From assembly GCA_018398765.1 (NCBI GenBank), contig JAHBMJ010004592.1, forward strand, positions 1-45,000: a stretch of 45,000 bases of DNA. The letters are read 5' to 3'. This stretch comes from Chromera velia. Its lineage: Eukaryota; Sar; Chromeraceae. Position 1 is the stretch's first letter, and the number at the start of each line of letters is the position of its first letter. A program made the position numbers and the translations under genes. The notes beneath the pieces were generated by a model that made no database searches, had not been told where the DNA came from, and worked only from the letters and a program-made list of their open reading frames with translations. Below, piece after piece: positions 35,701-45,000 of the stretch.

Positions 35701-36442
35701 CCTCTGCTGTTTCTGCCTCTACACCCACAGCCAGAAGGGAGACCTCTGAGAGCTCGAGCCTGTACCAAACCCCCACCTCGCCGTCTTCCCCCCCAGAAGG
35801 CCGGCATGCATGGGCGTCTTGTGTGGCCCCGGCCAGAGTTCCCTTGACGGTTACAGAATCTTGGCCGTCGGAGAGATCACCCGTCAGGTCGACAGCACTC
35901 GAAGGCTCGTCATTGGCAGGCAATGGGTCAGTGCGATAAGGGGGCGGAAGCGGAGACGTTGGAGACGGAAGCGGGGGGATGAGGGGTGAAGCGGGTGTTG
36001 CGGAGGCAACGGGAGGAGGGGCGGTGGGGGCAGCATCGATTTTTCGGGCCATAATGAAACAGCCAACGTCACCTTTCCAAAGCGGTGCAAGGCCCAGCCA
36101 GCAGCCGTTACACTGGAAGGCACAGCCGTTTTCTCCCGGTTGTCTTTCGGCTCGGCATTTGCTCAGGCACTGTGCGTCGCTGCTGACGGTGCCGAGTCCT
36201 CTTTGCGACCCTTCCACTGTGTAACCACACATGAATCCTGCAGGAGATAGTCCGTCTTCGTCAGTCCGAGGACAGTTGCCTGGATTGATGTTCGTGTCGG
36301 AATTCTGTCGCTCTCCGCTGAGGGGTGAACTCTCCGGCGGAAGCAACGACGGAGTCGGTGCCGCCTCCTGGCGGCCCGTGCCGTCTCCTTTGCAGAAAAG
36401 GAGCGAGACAGCGATTGCAAGGAGAGCTGACGTGGTTGCCAT
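26531..36442 (-). CDS. Secreted-N-terminus multi-membrane receptor-like protein: Cys-rich, RCC1, HYR, GCC2/GCC3, TM, with in-frame TAG
   Basis: Model (minus): 36442-35690, 35609-35312, 34955-34544, 34396-33642, 33302-33030, 32641-32329, 31833-31047, 30813-29215, 29052-26995 and 26593-26531; 7311 nt, 2437 codons with the final TGA. All nine junctions keep phase. Residues 1-20 are a signal peptide (LLAIAVSLLFC). ~55-135 is a Cys-rich PAN/Apple-like region, then Pro-rich. ~180-350 resembles a pre-peptidase C-terminal (PPC) beta domain. ~351-740 has seven RCC1 repeats (FAFGRNRDGQLG, FTWGRGGSGQLG, YAWGSNLHGQLG...), a full propeller. ~741-830 and ~831-925 are HYR-like. ~935-1020 holds CxC GCC2/GCC3 repeats. 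From ~1225 there are eight or nine membrane helices, then a ~680-residue cytosolic tail with EF-like DRDGSG. An in-frame TAG (29442-29440, codon 1655) sits within the membrane region; coding character continues past it. The last 21-codon exon is the least certain. A surface receptor or transporter role is inference. Confidence 0.82.
26663..26775. repeat. AG/CT microsatellite in the last intron of the receptor-like gene
   Basis: A GA dinucleotide run with a few interruptions (GACAGAGACAGAGACAG, GAGAGCGAGAG). On the transcribed minus strand it is a long CT tract. It lies 70-180 nt upstream of the proposed final acceptor (26594-26595), where it can serve as pyrimidine-rich intron sequence. Confidence 0.8.
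32229..32348 (-). repeat. Four 30-bp units carrying four equivalent splice donors
   Basis: Each unit encodes SACLCKSVND (one has SVTD) in frame with the preceding HYR exon and contains a TGCAA|GTCAGT donor in the same phase. Exon ends at 32329, 32299, 32269 or 32239 would all join exon 31833-31047 in frame, adding 0, 10, 20 or 30 residues with extra CxC pairs. I used 32329 in the gene model. The joined product reads ACLCKENFYRSS at the start of the GCC2/GCC3 region. Confidence 0.75.
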
Positions 36443-37043
36443 GGTCTGCCGATCCGAAAGAGCAAAGTGGTGGTGTAGGGATGAGCGAGTATAGCAGATT
36501 CTCCCACTTGGTACTATAAAAATGATTGAATACGTGACTTTCAGACAGCAGACCCTCGTTGCTGGTCACTCAGCCTCTAGCACATGGAAAGCGAAGACAG
36601 GGCCTTTCACATCTTCAAACACTGTTGGTCAAAGGATTATAAAGACAGTGACCAAAGTTAGGGTAAGCTGAGAAACTTTTTGAGCTGCGGGGACTTCTCA
36701 ATAGCGGGGAACTCCGAACTTGTGAGTCAGAAGACTTGCCTGGTGAAGGTCTCATATGGGGTCCCCGATGCGCGTCTCGCCGTCTCGCGGCGCGTATATA
36801 TACGCGGCATCTTGCCGTCTCCATGAGTGCATACCCTCTTGCATCGTCTTGGAGTATATATCTCCGAGTGCTCCGTTATGCTGACCATTGGAAGCATCTC
36901 GCTGTGTGCAGAGAGTGCTTTGTTGTAGCTTTCTTTGTTGTGCATGGGTGATGCGCATTTTTCCTAGTGATCTCCCGGGACCTGTTCCGACCTGTTCCCT
37001 GTGTTCTCGAAACGTCTTCCAGCCGTGAATCCTAAACTCAGGT
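36443..37043. promoter_or_regulatory. Divergent intergenic spacer between receptor-like and OTU genes
   Basis: About 600 bp separate the two oppositely oriented start codons, so both promoters should lie here. A perfect 16-bp palindrome CGCGTATATATACGCG is at 36791-36806, followed by AGTATATATCTCCGAG near 36851. Either could be a TATA-like or factor-binding site. There is no direct evidence of function. Confidence 0.4.
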
Positions 37044-39488
37044 ATGAAAGAGCTGTTCGTACTGAGTCTTGATGTGGAAGGGGGCGGCAACTGTCTTTAC
37101 GGTTGTATTGCCTATTGGACGAAGGGAAGCGCGGAGGCACATGGTGCGGTTCGGAATGAGGTCTGTGACAAGCTTGAGGAGATGGCCAAGGAGAATAACA
37201 ATATGCCCAACTTTTGGAGTCATCCCTCTGGAGACGGCGGGCTTGCTTTCAAAACCTTCGGCCAGTACATCAACAACCAGAGACAGCTCGGTGAGTGGGG
37301 GTCTGACCAAGAACTGGCACCAGCAGAACAGTGCTACGGACCATTTTTTGTCTTCTCGAATGGGCGCGACGGAAAGATTCGGTACATGCCGAGAGGATCG
37401 ACCCGACTTGCCCCACAAACCTGTTGCTACACACGGGGCTCCATTACAAAGTCCTTGCGGTTGTTGACCGGTGTGCCGCTGACCACAAGAGCACCGTGCG
37501 AGACTTCGCACACCCGACCTGCATCTCTCTGAACGATGCGGCCCCCGTCTCCCCTTTCGACTGGGGAAACGAGGAAGAGACGAACAACGAACAAAAGCAT
37601 CTGTCAGTTCACGCTGCTGTAGTTCTGTCCTCGTTTGCATTCAACAGCTCTCAAAGATGAGATGCAACGCGCTTTGTTGAAGGGTCTTTCGAAGCTCATC
37701 TTCAGAAAATCTGTTTCTCTGTAATTTATTCACCCTGTTGACGTCTAGCTCCTCTCGTCTTAAGTTTGTGTTCCCTTCTCCTGTGCGTAAACAGATCGAG
37801 TCCCTTCAATGCCCTTTTCAAAACTCACTTTGTCTCCTGTGCGTAGACAGATCGAGTCCCTTCAATGCCCTTTTCAAAACTCACTTTGTCTCCTGTGCGT
37901 AGACAGATCGAGTCCCTTCAATGCCCTTTTCAAAACTCACTTTGTCTCCTGTGCGTAGACAGATCGAGTCCCTTCAATGCCCTTTTCAAAACTCACTTTG
38001 TCTCCTGTGCGTAGACAGATCGAGTCCCTTCAATGCCCTTTTCAAAACTCACTTTGTCTCCTGTGCGTAGACAGATCGAGTCCCTTCAATGCCCTTTTCA
38101 AAACTCACTTTGTCTCCTGTGCGTAGACAGATCGAGTCCCTTCAATGCCCTTTTCAAAACTCACTTTGTCTCCTGTGCGTAGACAGATCGAGTCCCTTCA
38201 ATGCCCTTTTCAAAACTCACTTTGTCTCCTGTGCGTAGACAGATCGAGTCCCTTCAATGCCCTTTTCAAAACTCACTTTGTCTCCTGTGCGTAGACAGAT
38301 CGAGTCCCTTCAATGCCCTTTTCAAAACTCACTTTGTCTCCTGTGCGTAGACAGATCGAGTCCCTTCAATGCCCTTTTCAAAACTCACTTTGTCTCCTGT
38401 GCGTAGACAGATCGAGTCCCTTCAATGCCCTTTTCAAAACTCACTTTGTCTCCTGTGCGTAGACAGATCGAGTCCCTTCAATGCCCTTTTTAAAACTCAC
38501 TTTGTCTCCTTTTTAATTCCTGTACTCTCGTGTCTTTTGCAGGCAGTGTCAAGAGATTGAGATGAAAAGGGCGGAGGAAGAAGATCTCAAGCGAATCAGG
38601 AGACGGGAAGAGAAGAGACAGTGGGAAGAAATCGAAAGAAAGATGGCAGAGGAGGCAGCGGAGGAGAGAAAGAGGGTGGAAGAAATCGAGAGGAAGAAGG
38701 CGGAAGACACCAACAAGAAAAGAAAGAGGGCAGTGGAGAAGGAGAGAGGGAGGGCTGAATCAGATGTGGCCGAGATGGAGATGCAGAAGAAGAATCACGA
38801 CTCCCAAAAAACCCGGACCGAGTTCTCCTTCTTCAACAACTGGAACCCCAAACTGATGAAGGAAGCCTACAAACTCCTGTAGGTCCTCTCTCCCGTGCCC
38901 TTCCTCTTACTGCCAAAATTTCATCCCCCAAATTTTGTCACCGCTTTGCCCGCAGTCTCCCATGTGATTGTCAGTCTAGTCTTGGGTTTCTTTCAGAGTA
39001 TTGACTCAGAAAGGAATCTTCAATTTCTTCGCCCACGTGAATCCCCACAAGCAGCTGTACTTTCTCCCCCTCCGTCTCTGTCCAAGTTTGTCTCCGATTG
39101 CCTCTGTCTGTCTTGTTGTCTCTCTGTCCGTATCTCTCCCTGTCTCCCTGCATGTGAATGTCTCTTCTTCTGTCTCCCGCTCTCTCTGTGTTTCCCTTTC
39201 ACAACCCTCCTACCTTGCTCCCTCTGCCTGTGGATGGGTGTGCGGGGGTGCGATCGGTCTAAGGTGCGTGTCGACACGGGTGCCACAAGCATCCATTTGT
39301 TGCCAGGCATTTCTAGCCCCTTCTGTCCCTGAATTCCTTCTTTGCCCGGTCATCTGGTGTTTCCTTCTTAATTCTTCAGGAAAATGGTCGTAGAGCAACG
39401 TCAACGCCGGGGACGGAAACCCATCGACCAGATGGCGCTCATGATGGTGCACATTGCGATGGTGTACAGCGGAGGTTGGGAAGACTGA
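37044..39488 (+). CDS. OTU-type cysteine protease with coiled-coil C-terminus; frameshift in exon 1
   Basis: Model: 37044-37602, 38543-38878, 38997-39056 and 39380-39488. Phases of the last three junctions match (all phase 2), stop TGA. Exon 1 from ATG 37044 encodes the OTU nucleophile block (DVEGGGNCLYG, Cys17; family usually has D-G-N-C, here G-G-N-C). It then gives a typical middle part (FGQYINNQRQLGEWGSDQEL, FVFSNGRDGKIR). Near 37385 the frame must shift: the original frame runs to a stop at 37532, while the next frame gives PTNLLLHTGLHYKVL with the catalytic His. The intact part downstream is a ~110-residue charged coiled coil (KRAEEEDLKRIRRREEK...) followed by TQKGIFNFFAHVNPHK and a basic, Met-rich end. 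OTU proteins remove ubiquitin; that function here is inferred and would be lost if the frameshift is real. The start could lie further upstream. Confidence 0.7.
37791..38510. repeat. 56-bp minisatellite, 12.9 copies, inside intron 1 of the OTU gene
   Basis: The unit starts ACAGATCGAGTCCCTTCAAT and ends CTCCTGTGCGTAG. Twelve full units and a 48-bp partial one lie head to tail without spacers. All look identical except the last, which has TTTTTAAAAC in place of TTTTCAAAAC. The intron is 37603-38542. This is not a CRISPR array because there are no spacers. Confidence 0.95.
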
Positions 39489-40332
39489 CAAAGGGAAGGA
39501 GGCGAAGAACGAAAGAAGGAAGATGTAGAGGACACTCGAAAGTGCGTTGAGTGGCGGATTGAGTGAAAGAACGAGAAGCAGGGACAAGAGAAGGAACCGC
39601 ATGTTATCCGAGGGAGGGGGGGTGGGAGGGACAAAGGAAAGCACGAACGGCAAAGCTTCCTGCCGCCCATGTCTTAAAGATGTGGGGCGAGGAAGAGGCA
39701 CATTTAAAGGGACTTGGAAGACTTTTCTTCCAAGAATCATTCGAACGGACGCGTTGAAAAAAGGAGGACGCAGCGGGAGCACGCTCACAAAGACAAACAA
39801 TACAGGCAGAGAAAAATGCAGAGGGACAGACAGACAAACGGAAAAAGAGAAAGAAGGGAATGAAGAAGGAAAACAAGAAAGGAAAACGCGCGGGCATCCT
39901 CCCATTTTTTTCATCCTACTTCTACGGCGTTGCGACTTCCATGGATCAAGGTCCGAATCGATGCCGATCGATGCATCTGGAATGAAGGAAGGCGGGTTTG
40001 TCCGAGGTAAGCAGGGTGCAAATGCATCCGAGTTTTGCAGGTGGGTCCTGCGTTTTTGCCCTGACCGTCCTTTTTCTGCATGTCGTTCTTCATCGAAAGA
40101 GAATGAATGATCTTCCAACTTTTTCATCGTGGGGGACCGACTTTGGTTTTTTGGTCCTAATGAATCATCAGGTCTGCATGCCCTTCGACAGGAACATGTA
40201 TGCCGCAAGTGTGAGCGTCGGAATGGCTCGCCGCGGGCCGTCCATTTGAGTCGACTCACGCTTCCGTTGGCAGCAGCTCATGCAGCTGGTTCACGGCAAC
40301 GGGTCTGTTCTAAGAGATCTGCAATTATTCCC

Positions 40333-40338
<6 letters not shown>

Positions 40339-40365
<27 letters not shown>

Positions 40366-40382
40366 NGGGGGGGGGGGGGGGG
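40339..40382. repeat. TG microsatellite, N, then poly-G
   Basis: A perfect TG run is followed by a single ambiguous base and about 16 G. This is probably a low-quality or collapsed position; length is not reliable. Confidence 0.85.
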
Positions 40383-40607
40383 CTGCTCAAGAGAATGGCG
40401 AGTGCGGGCGGGATCAAACCCATTAATGTCGATTGAGCGCAGCTGCAACTGAGTCTGATTAAATGATCTTGAATGACGGTCACCTCCATCCTGTGTGTCT
40501 CTCGGTGTGCCTGCCTGGCTGCCTGCCTGCCAAGTGAATAGAGCAACGGCAAACGAAAGAGATGTCAGAAGGAAAACAACATGGAGTGTGTCGGTATGTC
40601 TGTCTGC

Positions 40608-40638
<31 letters not shown>

Positions 40639-41534
40639 TTTCGGTTCAGTGTGTGAGGTAGGAATTAAGAACGACAGAGAAAGAGGGTAAGTCTGAGAAG
40701 GAAACAGGCAACGGGAAACGGTCTCTCTCGGTGCACAGATCATCATGATGACTAGCATGATGATGCTCAAGCATGCCCGTACGCGTGCAATCCACAGCAA
40801 AATGCGTTCAATTTCAAGTGATTCCAAAGTTTGAAGACTAGTTTGAAGATCATCGTACATGGTTGTATGTAGGTACGAATTTGAAATTCCAAATTTGACG
40901 ATAAAAGCTAGGATAAAAGTTAATTTTACTTAAATATTTCAAGTTGATGTAGGCATATGCAGGCACGGTGGATGGTTTGACTCTGCTAAGAGTCTGCTTT
41001 AAAAAAATAGATAAATAAATAAATAATGAAAAATAAAAATAATTTCATGCAAACAATTATTTTTTTGTTTTTTTACATATCGGAAGCCTGAATAATTAAG
41101 GGATTTAATTGATATAAGAAGCGATCGTCTTTGTAAATTGAATCTCAAACGAATGATGATTGTAGGCATTGATGTTAGCATTGTCATCCAGCTGCATTCA
41201 ATGATGACGAAGTTAGTCTGGTTCATGGGCCGGTCGCCATAACTTTTCTAAGATGATTAACGATGTTTTTTTTTTTCTAAAGAATTTGATGGTTCAACTT
41301 TAGGCGTATCACAGCAAAAAAAAAATAATTAAAGTCAATTCTCGTTTTTGTTTTTTTTTACGATGTTGGGTAACAAACAACTGTTGGTCAAGTGTTGCCC
41401 AACTATTGTTTTGGTGTTGCATAACTTTTGCTTAGGTGTCACTGGTAGTAATAATCACACGTTTGTCATTGTATGCGTAAACTAAGAGTTTAATCCTCAT
41501 TCATACTATATCTGACAGATATTAAAAAATATAG

Positions 41535-41770
41535 GAATGAATGAATGAATGAAAGAATGAAAAAATGAAAGAATGAAAGAATGAAAGAATGAAAGAACTT
41601 GAATGAAAGAATGAAAGAAAGAATGAATGAAAGAATGAATGAATGAATGAATAAATGAATGACTGAATGGATGAATGAATGAATGGATGGATGGATGAAT
41701 GAATGAATGCATGATTCAGCGCAGCATAAATGAACGAACGAACGAAGGAAGGAAGGAATGAATAAATGAA
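41535..41770. repeat. GAAT/GAAAGAAT tetranucleotide repeat
   Basis: An imperfect run of GAATGAATGAAAGAATG with GGATGGATGG and GAACGAACGAAGG variants. On the minus strand it yields spurious His/Ser/Phe/Ile-rich open frames. Confidence 0.85.
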
Positions 41771-41871
41771 TGAGTGCATCTAGGAGTGCATAAGCGTAGA
41801 TCTATTCACAATTGTGTTTGACTCATAGGAGAGTGCCACAAGCTTAAGCTACTCAACTGGTATTCCCATCA

Positions 41872-42915
41872 TTACAGTACAAGGAGTCTTTTCTGTCTTG
41901 CCAACAACTCAAAATTCAAAAAAAACCTGTGTTCTGGAAGGCCCTTACATGTCAGACCCAAACTTTGCATGCTGATTGAATACACAGAACCCGAATTTTT
42001 CCGTTTGCGCTTGTCAAAAGAACTCAGCTCTATTGAGCTTGCTCCGATATACAACACATCAAGCGCAGAAGTACCAAAGCAGAGAGTGCTCGGAAACGGC
42101 TCCGGCACTTCCACTTCCAAAACACACTCCCCATTCGGACTCAATCTAAGGACTCTCCCACCCCCCCAGTGGGCTACCCACACGTGGTGCTGAGAGTCCG
42201 TCACTGCCCCCGTCAGGTACCCCCTGCTTGAGTCAGTCGACTTGAAAAAAGTGCTTCCCGGGCCCACGACAGATCGAGTCGCATGGTCATACTGAAAACG
42301 TTTCAAGACCCTCCCCGGCCAGTCTGTTGCGTACATTGTGATCCCGTCCTTTGCGAAACAGAGCCCGTCCCCCTTCCTAAAGTCTCCCCACGGTTCTGCG
42401 TCCGTGAGTCTCTTGAAGACCCCGTCCCGTCCCAACGCATGCAAAGATGACGTCTGGCCTCGGCAGGGTCCGTCCATGCCCCAGAGCTCGGCGGCCCCCA
42501 CGACCACGAAGTGACCAGACTTGTCTGTCCGCCCTCCGTTGGGGAACGTGGACGTGTCTTCGGGCTCAAATTCTGCGAGAGGAGAGGGGACATAAGCGAA
42601 CGTTTGGAGATCCAGCAAGGTGACCCCAAACTCTAGGGCCACTGCGAGAATGGTGTCGTGGCAGTGACGCACGAATCCAAAGCAAAAGGGTCGGTGCTGG
42701 AGGTTCAGTACTGTCAGGTTTGACTCTTGTTGGTCGTCTTCTGGGTCGTATAGGAAGAGCTTTCTGCCCTCCTGGTCCACCCAGAGAAGCCTCCCCAGCC
42801 GTTCTGACCAAAGCATGCAGGCAGCCTGCTCATTTCGGGAGTCGACCTCGAAGGAGGGGAGCGTGTTTGTGATCTGGTGCAACCGCTCCCTCTTCACACT
42901 GGAGCCAGACCCCAT
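41872..42915 (-). CDS. SMP-30/gluconolactonase-like six-bladed propeller protein
   Basis: Single-exon frame, 347 aa, stop at 41872. I chose the ATG at 42915; the frame is open a little further up but has only a GTG there. The fold is recognised from CMLWSERLGRLLWVDQEGRKLFLYDPE (family: P-x-W-x-x-x-x-G-x-L-x-W-V-D), FPNGGRTDKSGHFVV (family N-D-G-x-x-D-x-x-G-x-F-W), GDGLCFAKDGITMYATDWPGRVLKRF (family N-G-L-A-x-S-x-D-G-x-x-x-Y-x-x-D) and HVWVAHWGGGRVLRLSPNGE. The Asn in FPNGGR and the Asp in ATDWP, two usual metal ligands, are kept. The N-terminal Glu ligand is replaced (Ala before CMLW), and the second Asn is Asp (KGDGL). The substrate is therefore uncertain; lactonase or esterase activity may be altered. 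MGSGSSVK at the start fits an N-myristoylation signal, suggesting membrane attachment. An upstream exon cannot be excluded. Confidence 0.82.
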   Translation of the reverse strand: MGSGSSVKRERLHQITNTLPSFEVDSRNEQAACMLWSERLGRLLWVDQEGRKLFLYDPEDDQQESNLTVLNLQHRPFCFGFVRHCHDTILAVALEFGVTLLDLQTFAYVPSPLAEFEPEDTSTFPNGGRTDKSGHFVVVGAAELWGMDGPCRGQTSSLHALGRDGVFKRLTDAEPWGDFRKGDGLCFAKDGITMYATDWPGRVLKRFQYDHATRSVVGPGSTFFKSTDSSRGYLTGAVTDSQHHVWVAHWGGGRVLRLSPNGECVLEVEVPEPFPSTLCFGTSALDVLYIGASSIELSSFDKRKRKNSGSVYSISMQSLGLTCKGLPEHRFFLNFELLARQKRLLVL

Positions 42916-45000
42916 CAAGCAAGGCAGCACAGAGCACACGTTCGAATGCGGCTACTCAACTCCCATTGACTCGATGTACGTAGACGGTGAATTGCCAGGT
43001 CGTTCAGTCTGCATGTCAGATCGAATGATTCTCACTCCATGCATGGAATTCACAGACCGATGGGTGGCTTCGCAATTCGTGTTGATTGACACAGGTTTGT
43101 CGTCAGCCTCTGCACGTCTGGACTGCGATCGACCCTGGAGCACGAGGGGGCAAAAGCCTCTATACTTCATGGCGACCATGCGGATCAGCTCGTTGAATGA
43201 TTGAAGAATCGATGATTGACTCCATATATTAATTCGATCCATGCATGTGCAACTTGATCACTGTATATATATTTAATTCTTTAGTACAGTACATCGGTCA
43301 CTGTATCGGTGTGCATGCATGCATGCACGGAATTTAATTGATGTATACAAGTCAAATCGCGCGCATTGCGCGCGGAAGTAAGTCTAGCAGAGCGGATCGG
43401 CTCAGTAGCAGTAAACTAGTAAGAAACTCCAGCTCCTTTACTCAAGTGCGCGACTTTCCGCTAAAAAAAAAAGCAAAATTAAACGAAAAAATTGCACCAT
43501 TTTTTCTCATTTTTTGTAAAGAGTCACTCGCGTATTGTACATATATGGCAGGTTGAAGGGGTGACGGAATATTCCAAATAAATTAAAAAAAAATAGGAAA
43601 TCAATCAAACTTATATTTAATTTAACATCTCAGTTTCACGGTAAGGAGAAAACAGTATACAACTGCCTTACGGAACCCAAATAGTACATCTTAGATAGCA
43701 AATCTCACAAGCAGAAGGCCCCCATCATAACATTTTTAACATCCGCGCGCGCATGCGTGCGTGCCCCGGCCTCCAGAGGGCGCAGTTGTCTCGGGAGACG
43801 GAGATGGGAGACTTGCCTCTCGCGGTAAGGCGGCAGCTACATGAAAAAGTCGACAGAGACAGATGAATAAATTGAATGGGTCGAGTTCTCATATCAACAA
43901 AGAGATATCCACACGTTGCAACGAAGCGCAAAAGGAAATGAAAGGAAAGACAGATGAATTGAAGGAGAGATGAAAAATGTATGGGGTCTCCCCTCTTTGA
44001 AGAAAGAAATCATCAGACAAGACAAAACTTATGATACCTTCCTTGTTGTGAAAGAAGTAGAGAGCAAACAGAACCTCGAGCGGAATTAAGTCTGGCACCT
44101 CAACAGCAATGAAACTAGAGGGGGCTTACCAAAACATATCCCTGGTCAGGGGTCTTCATAACGGCGGTGCGGATCCGCATTGCTGACCGCGCAAGGCACA
44201 AGGCACTCGGAATAGCACTTTAACCCCACCCTCATCACTACGCAGCGAGCCACCTGCCAGCACATCTGGTTTTCATAAGGAACTCATTTTTCAAAAAGAG
44301 TGTATCATATCTGTATAAATATATTTAATAATGAATTTTAATCATTTTAATTTCAATGCATCTCTTTCTGAGAAGTTAATTGTATATACAGCTTTCTTGA
44401 GCCAAAGAGCAAAACAAACTATCATCCGAAACCATAGTTAGATTGCTGTAGGAACAATTGCCTGTGACCCGCTGTGACTCGACAGAAGAGGAAAATAAAT
44501 ACCAAAAAGAATGGTACAGCTGTAAGGTCCATTTCATCGGAAGCAAAAAGGGAACTGATTGACTGACCTACTGACTAACTGAATCACTTATATACATACT
44601 CATTAACTAGTGGTGATAGAAAGTGGCTATGACTGACTATTTATCTGTCTAACTGTCTGTAAAAACGAATAAATATATGGCTTCTCTGCCTGCCTGTCTT
44701 CCTGCGTGCCTGCCTGCCAGGAGGGGCCCTGTGGAGTCCTGTCTGCCTGCCTGCCTACCTGCCTACCTGCAGGCCTGTCTACCTTCTTGTCTGCCTGCCT
44801 GAATGTTCATATGTATATCGATATGTATATATGTATGAGCTGGGAGACAGAGAGAGGGAGAATGTGCGCAGTTGGTGCTTTAAAACTCTAGCAGGACTGC
44901 ATCAACGGTGCATTTCATTATGTCGGCATTTTTGCCTCTTTTGTCTGCGTTTGTCTGTGTGCGTAGGTGACGGCTAGCTCAGTCACGTTCTACTCTACCA
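42916..45000. other. Intergenic to window end; no gene recognised
   Basis: Upstream flank of the SMP-30-like gene. It contains a GCATGCATGCATGC run near 43312-43326, AT-rich DNA, and CTGA and CTGC/CCTGC-type tetranucleotide runs between 44557 and 44800. Open frames are short and compositional. Confidence 0.45.

Larger units (their letters stand above)
39489..41871. other. Intergenic between convergent genes; simple repeats, no gene
   Basis: Begins with a purine-rich stretch on the plus strand (39490-39900), likely 3' UTR of the OTU gene. A long minus-strand open frame (39210-40259) overlaps the last OTU exon and is compositional. At about 40339-40382 there is a TG run, one N and a G run, marking an unresolved base. 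There is a CTGT run near 40602-40637 and a GAAT-type run at 41535-41770. No credible exon or RNA gene. Confidence 0.5.

Noticed and set aside
37791-38510. CRISPR-like repeat array
   Set aside because: Units are contiguous with no spacers and lie in a eukaryotic intron, so it is a minisatellite.
39210-40259. 349-codon minus-strand open frame
   Set aside because: Overlaps the last OTU exon antisense; composition (Ser/Phe/Pro/Leu) follows from the purine-rich plus strand; no family features.
41506-41779. His/Ser/Phe-rich minus-strand frames
   Set aside because: Produced entirely by the GAAT-type tetranucleotide repeat.

Overview
This window is eukaryotic nuclear DNA. Five multi- or single-exon protein genes can be read on both strands. 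Their introns carry GT..AG borders that keep frame, exons are 60 to 2552 nt long, and the intergenic DNA is full of transposons. The protein types suggest an alveolate, most likely a chromerid alga such as Chromera: a large organelle-type helical-repeat protein, a multi-membrane-span protein with GCC2/GCC3 (ephrin-receptor-like) repeats, RCC1 propeller and HYR domains, and an EF-hand sensor. The organism name is inference; no marker gene proves it.

Layout. (1) 748-8540, minus: a 7-exon gene for a ~2015-aa low-complexity protein with N-terminal helical repeats and a probable organelle transit peptide. (2) 8541-18843: a gene-poor region with dispersed GC-rich repeats, a TIR-bounded MITE (13275-13808), an inverted-repeat element with a 33-bp minisatellite (15617-16407) and two decayed minus-strand coding regions (10340-11590 and 16820-18170). 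(3) 18844-20899, plus: a 5-exon, 221-aa four-EF-hand protein. (4) 20900-26530: transposon territory, with a TIR element at 21496-23336 and another TIR element at 23781-26238. The second is interrupted by a 5'-truncated LINE flanked by a perfect 237-bp direct repeat. (5) 26531-36442, minus: a 10-exon gene for a ~2436-codon receptor-like membrane protein, with an in-frame TAG at 29440-29442. (6) 37044-39488, plus: a 4-exon OTU-type cysteine protease/coiled-coil gene. It has a 1-nt frameshift before the catalytic His and a 56-bp minisatellite (12.9 copies) in intron 1. (7) 41872-42915, minus: a single-exon SMP-30/gluconolactonase-like protein with a possible myristoylation site. (8) The rest is low-complexity intergenic DNA with simple repeats.

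Exon models were built by hand. I read both strands, placed GT/AG borders and required codon phase to be preserved at every junction. The summed coding length of genes 1, 3 and 5 is a multiple of three. The genes show no operon-like functional link. Genes 5 and 6 are divergently transcribed from a ~600-bp spacer.
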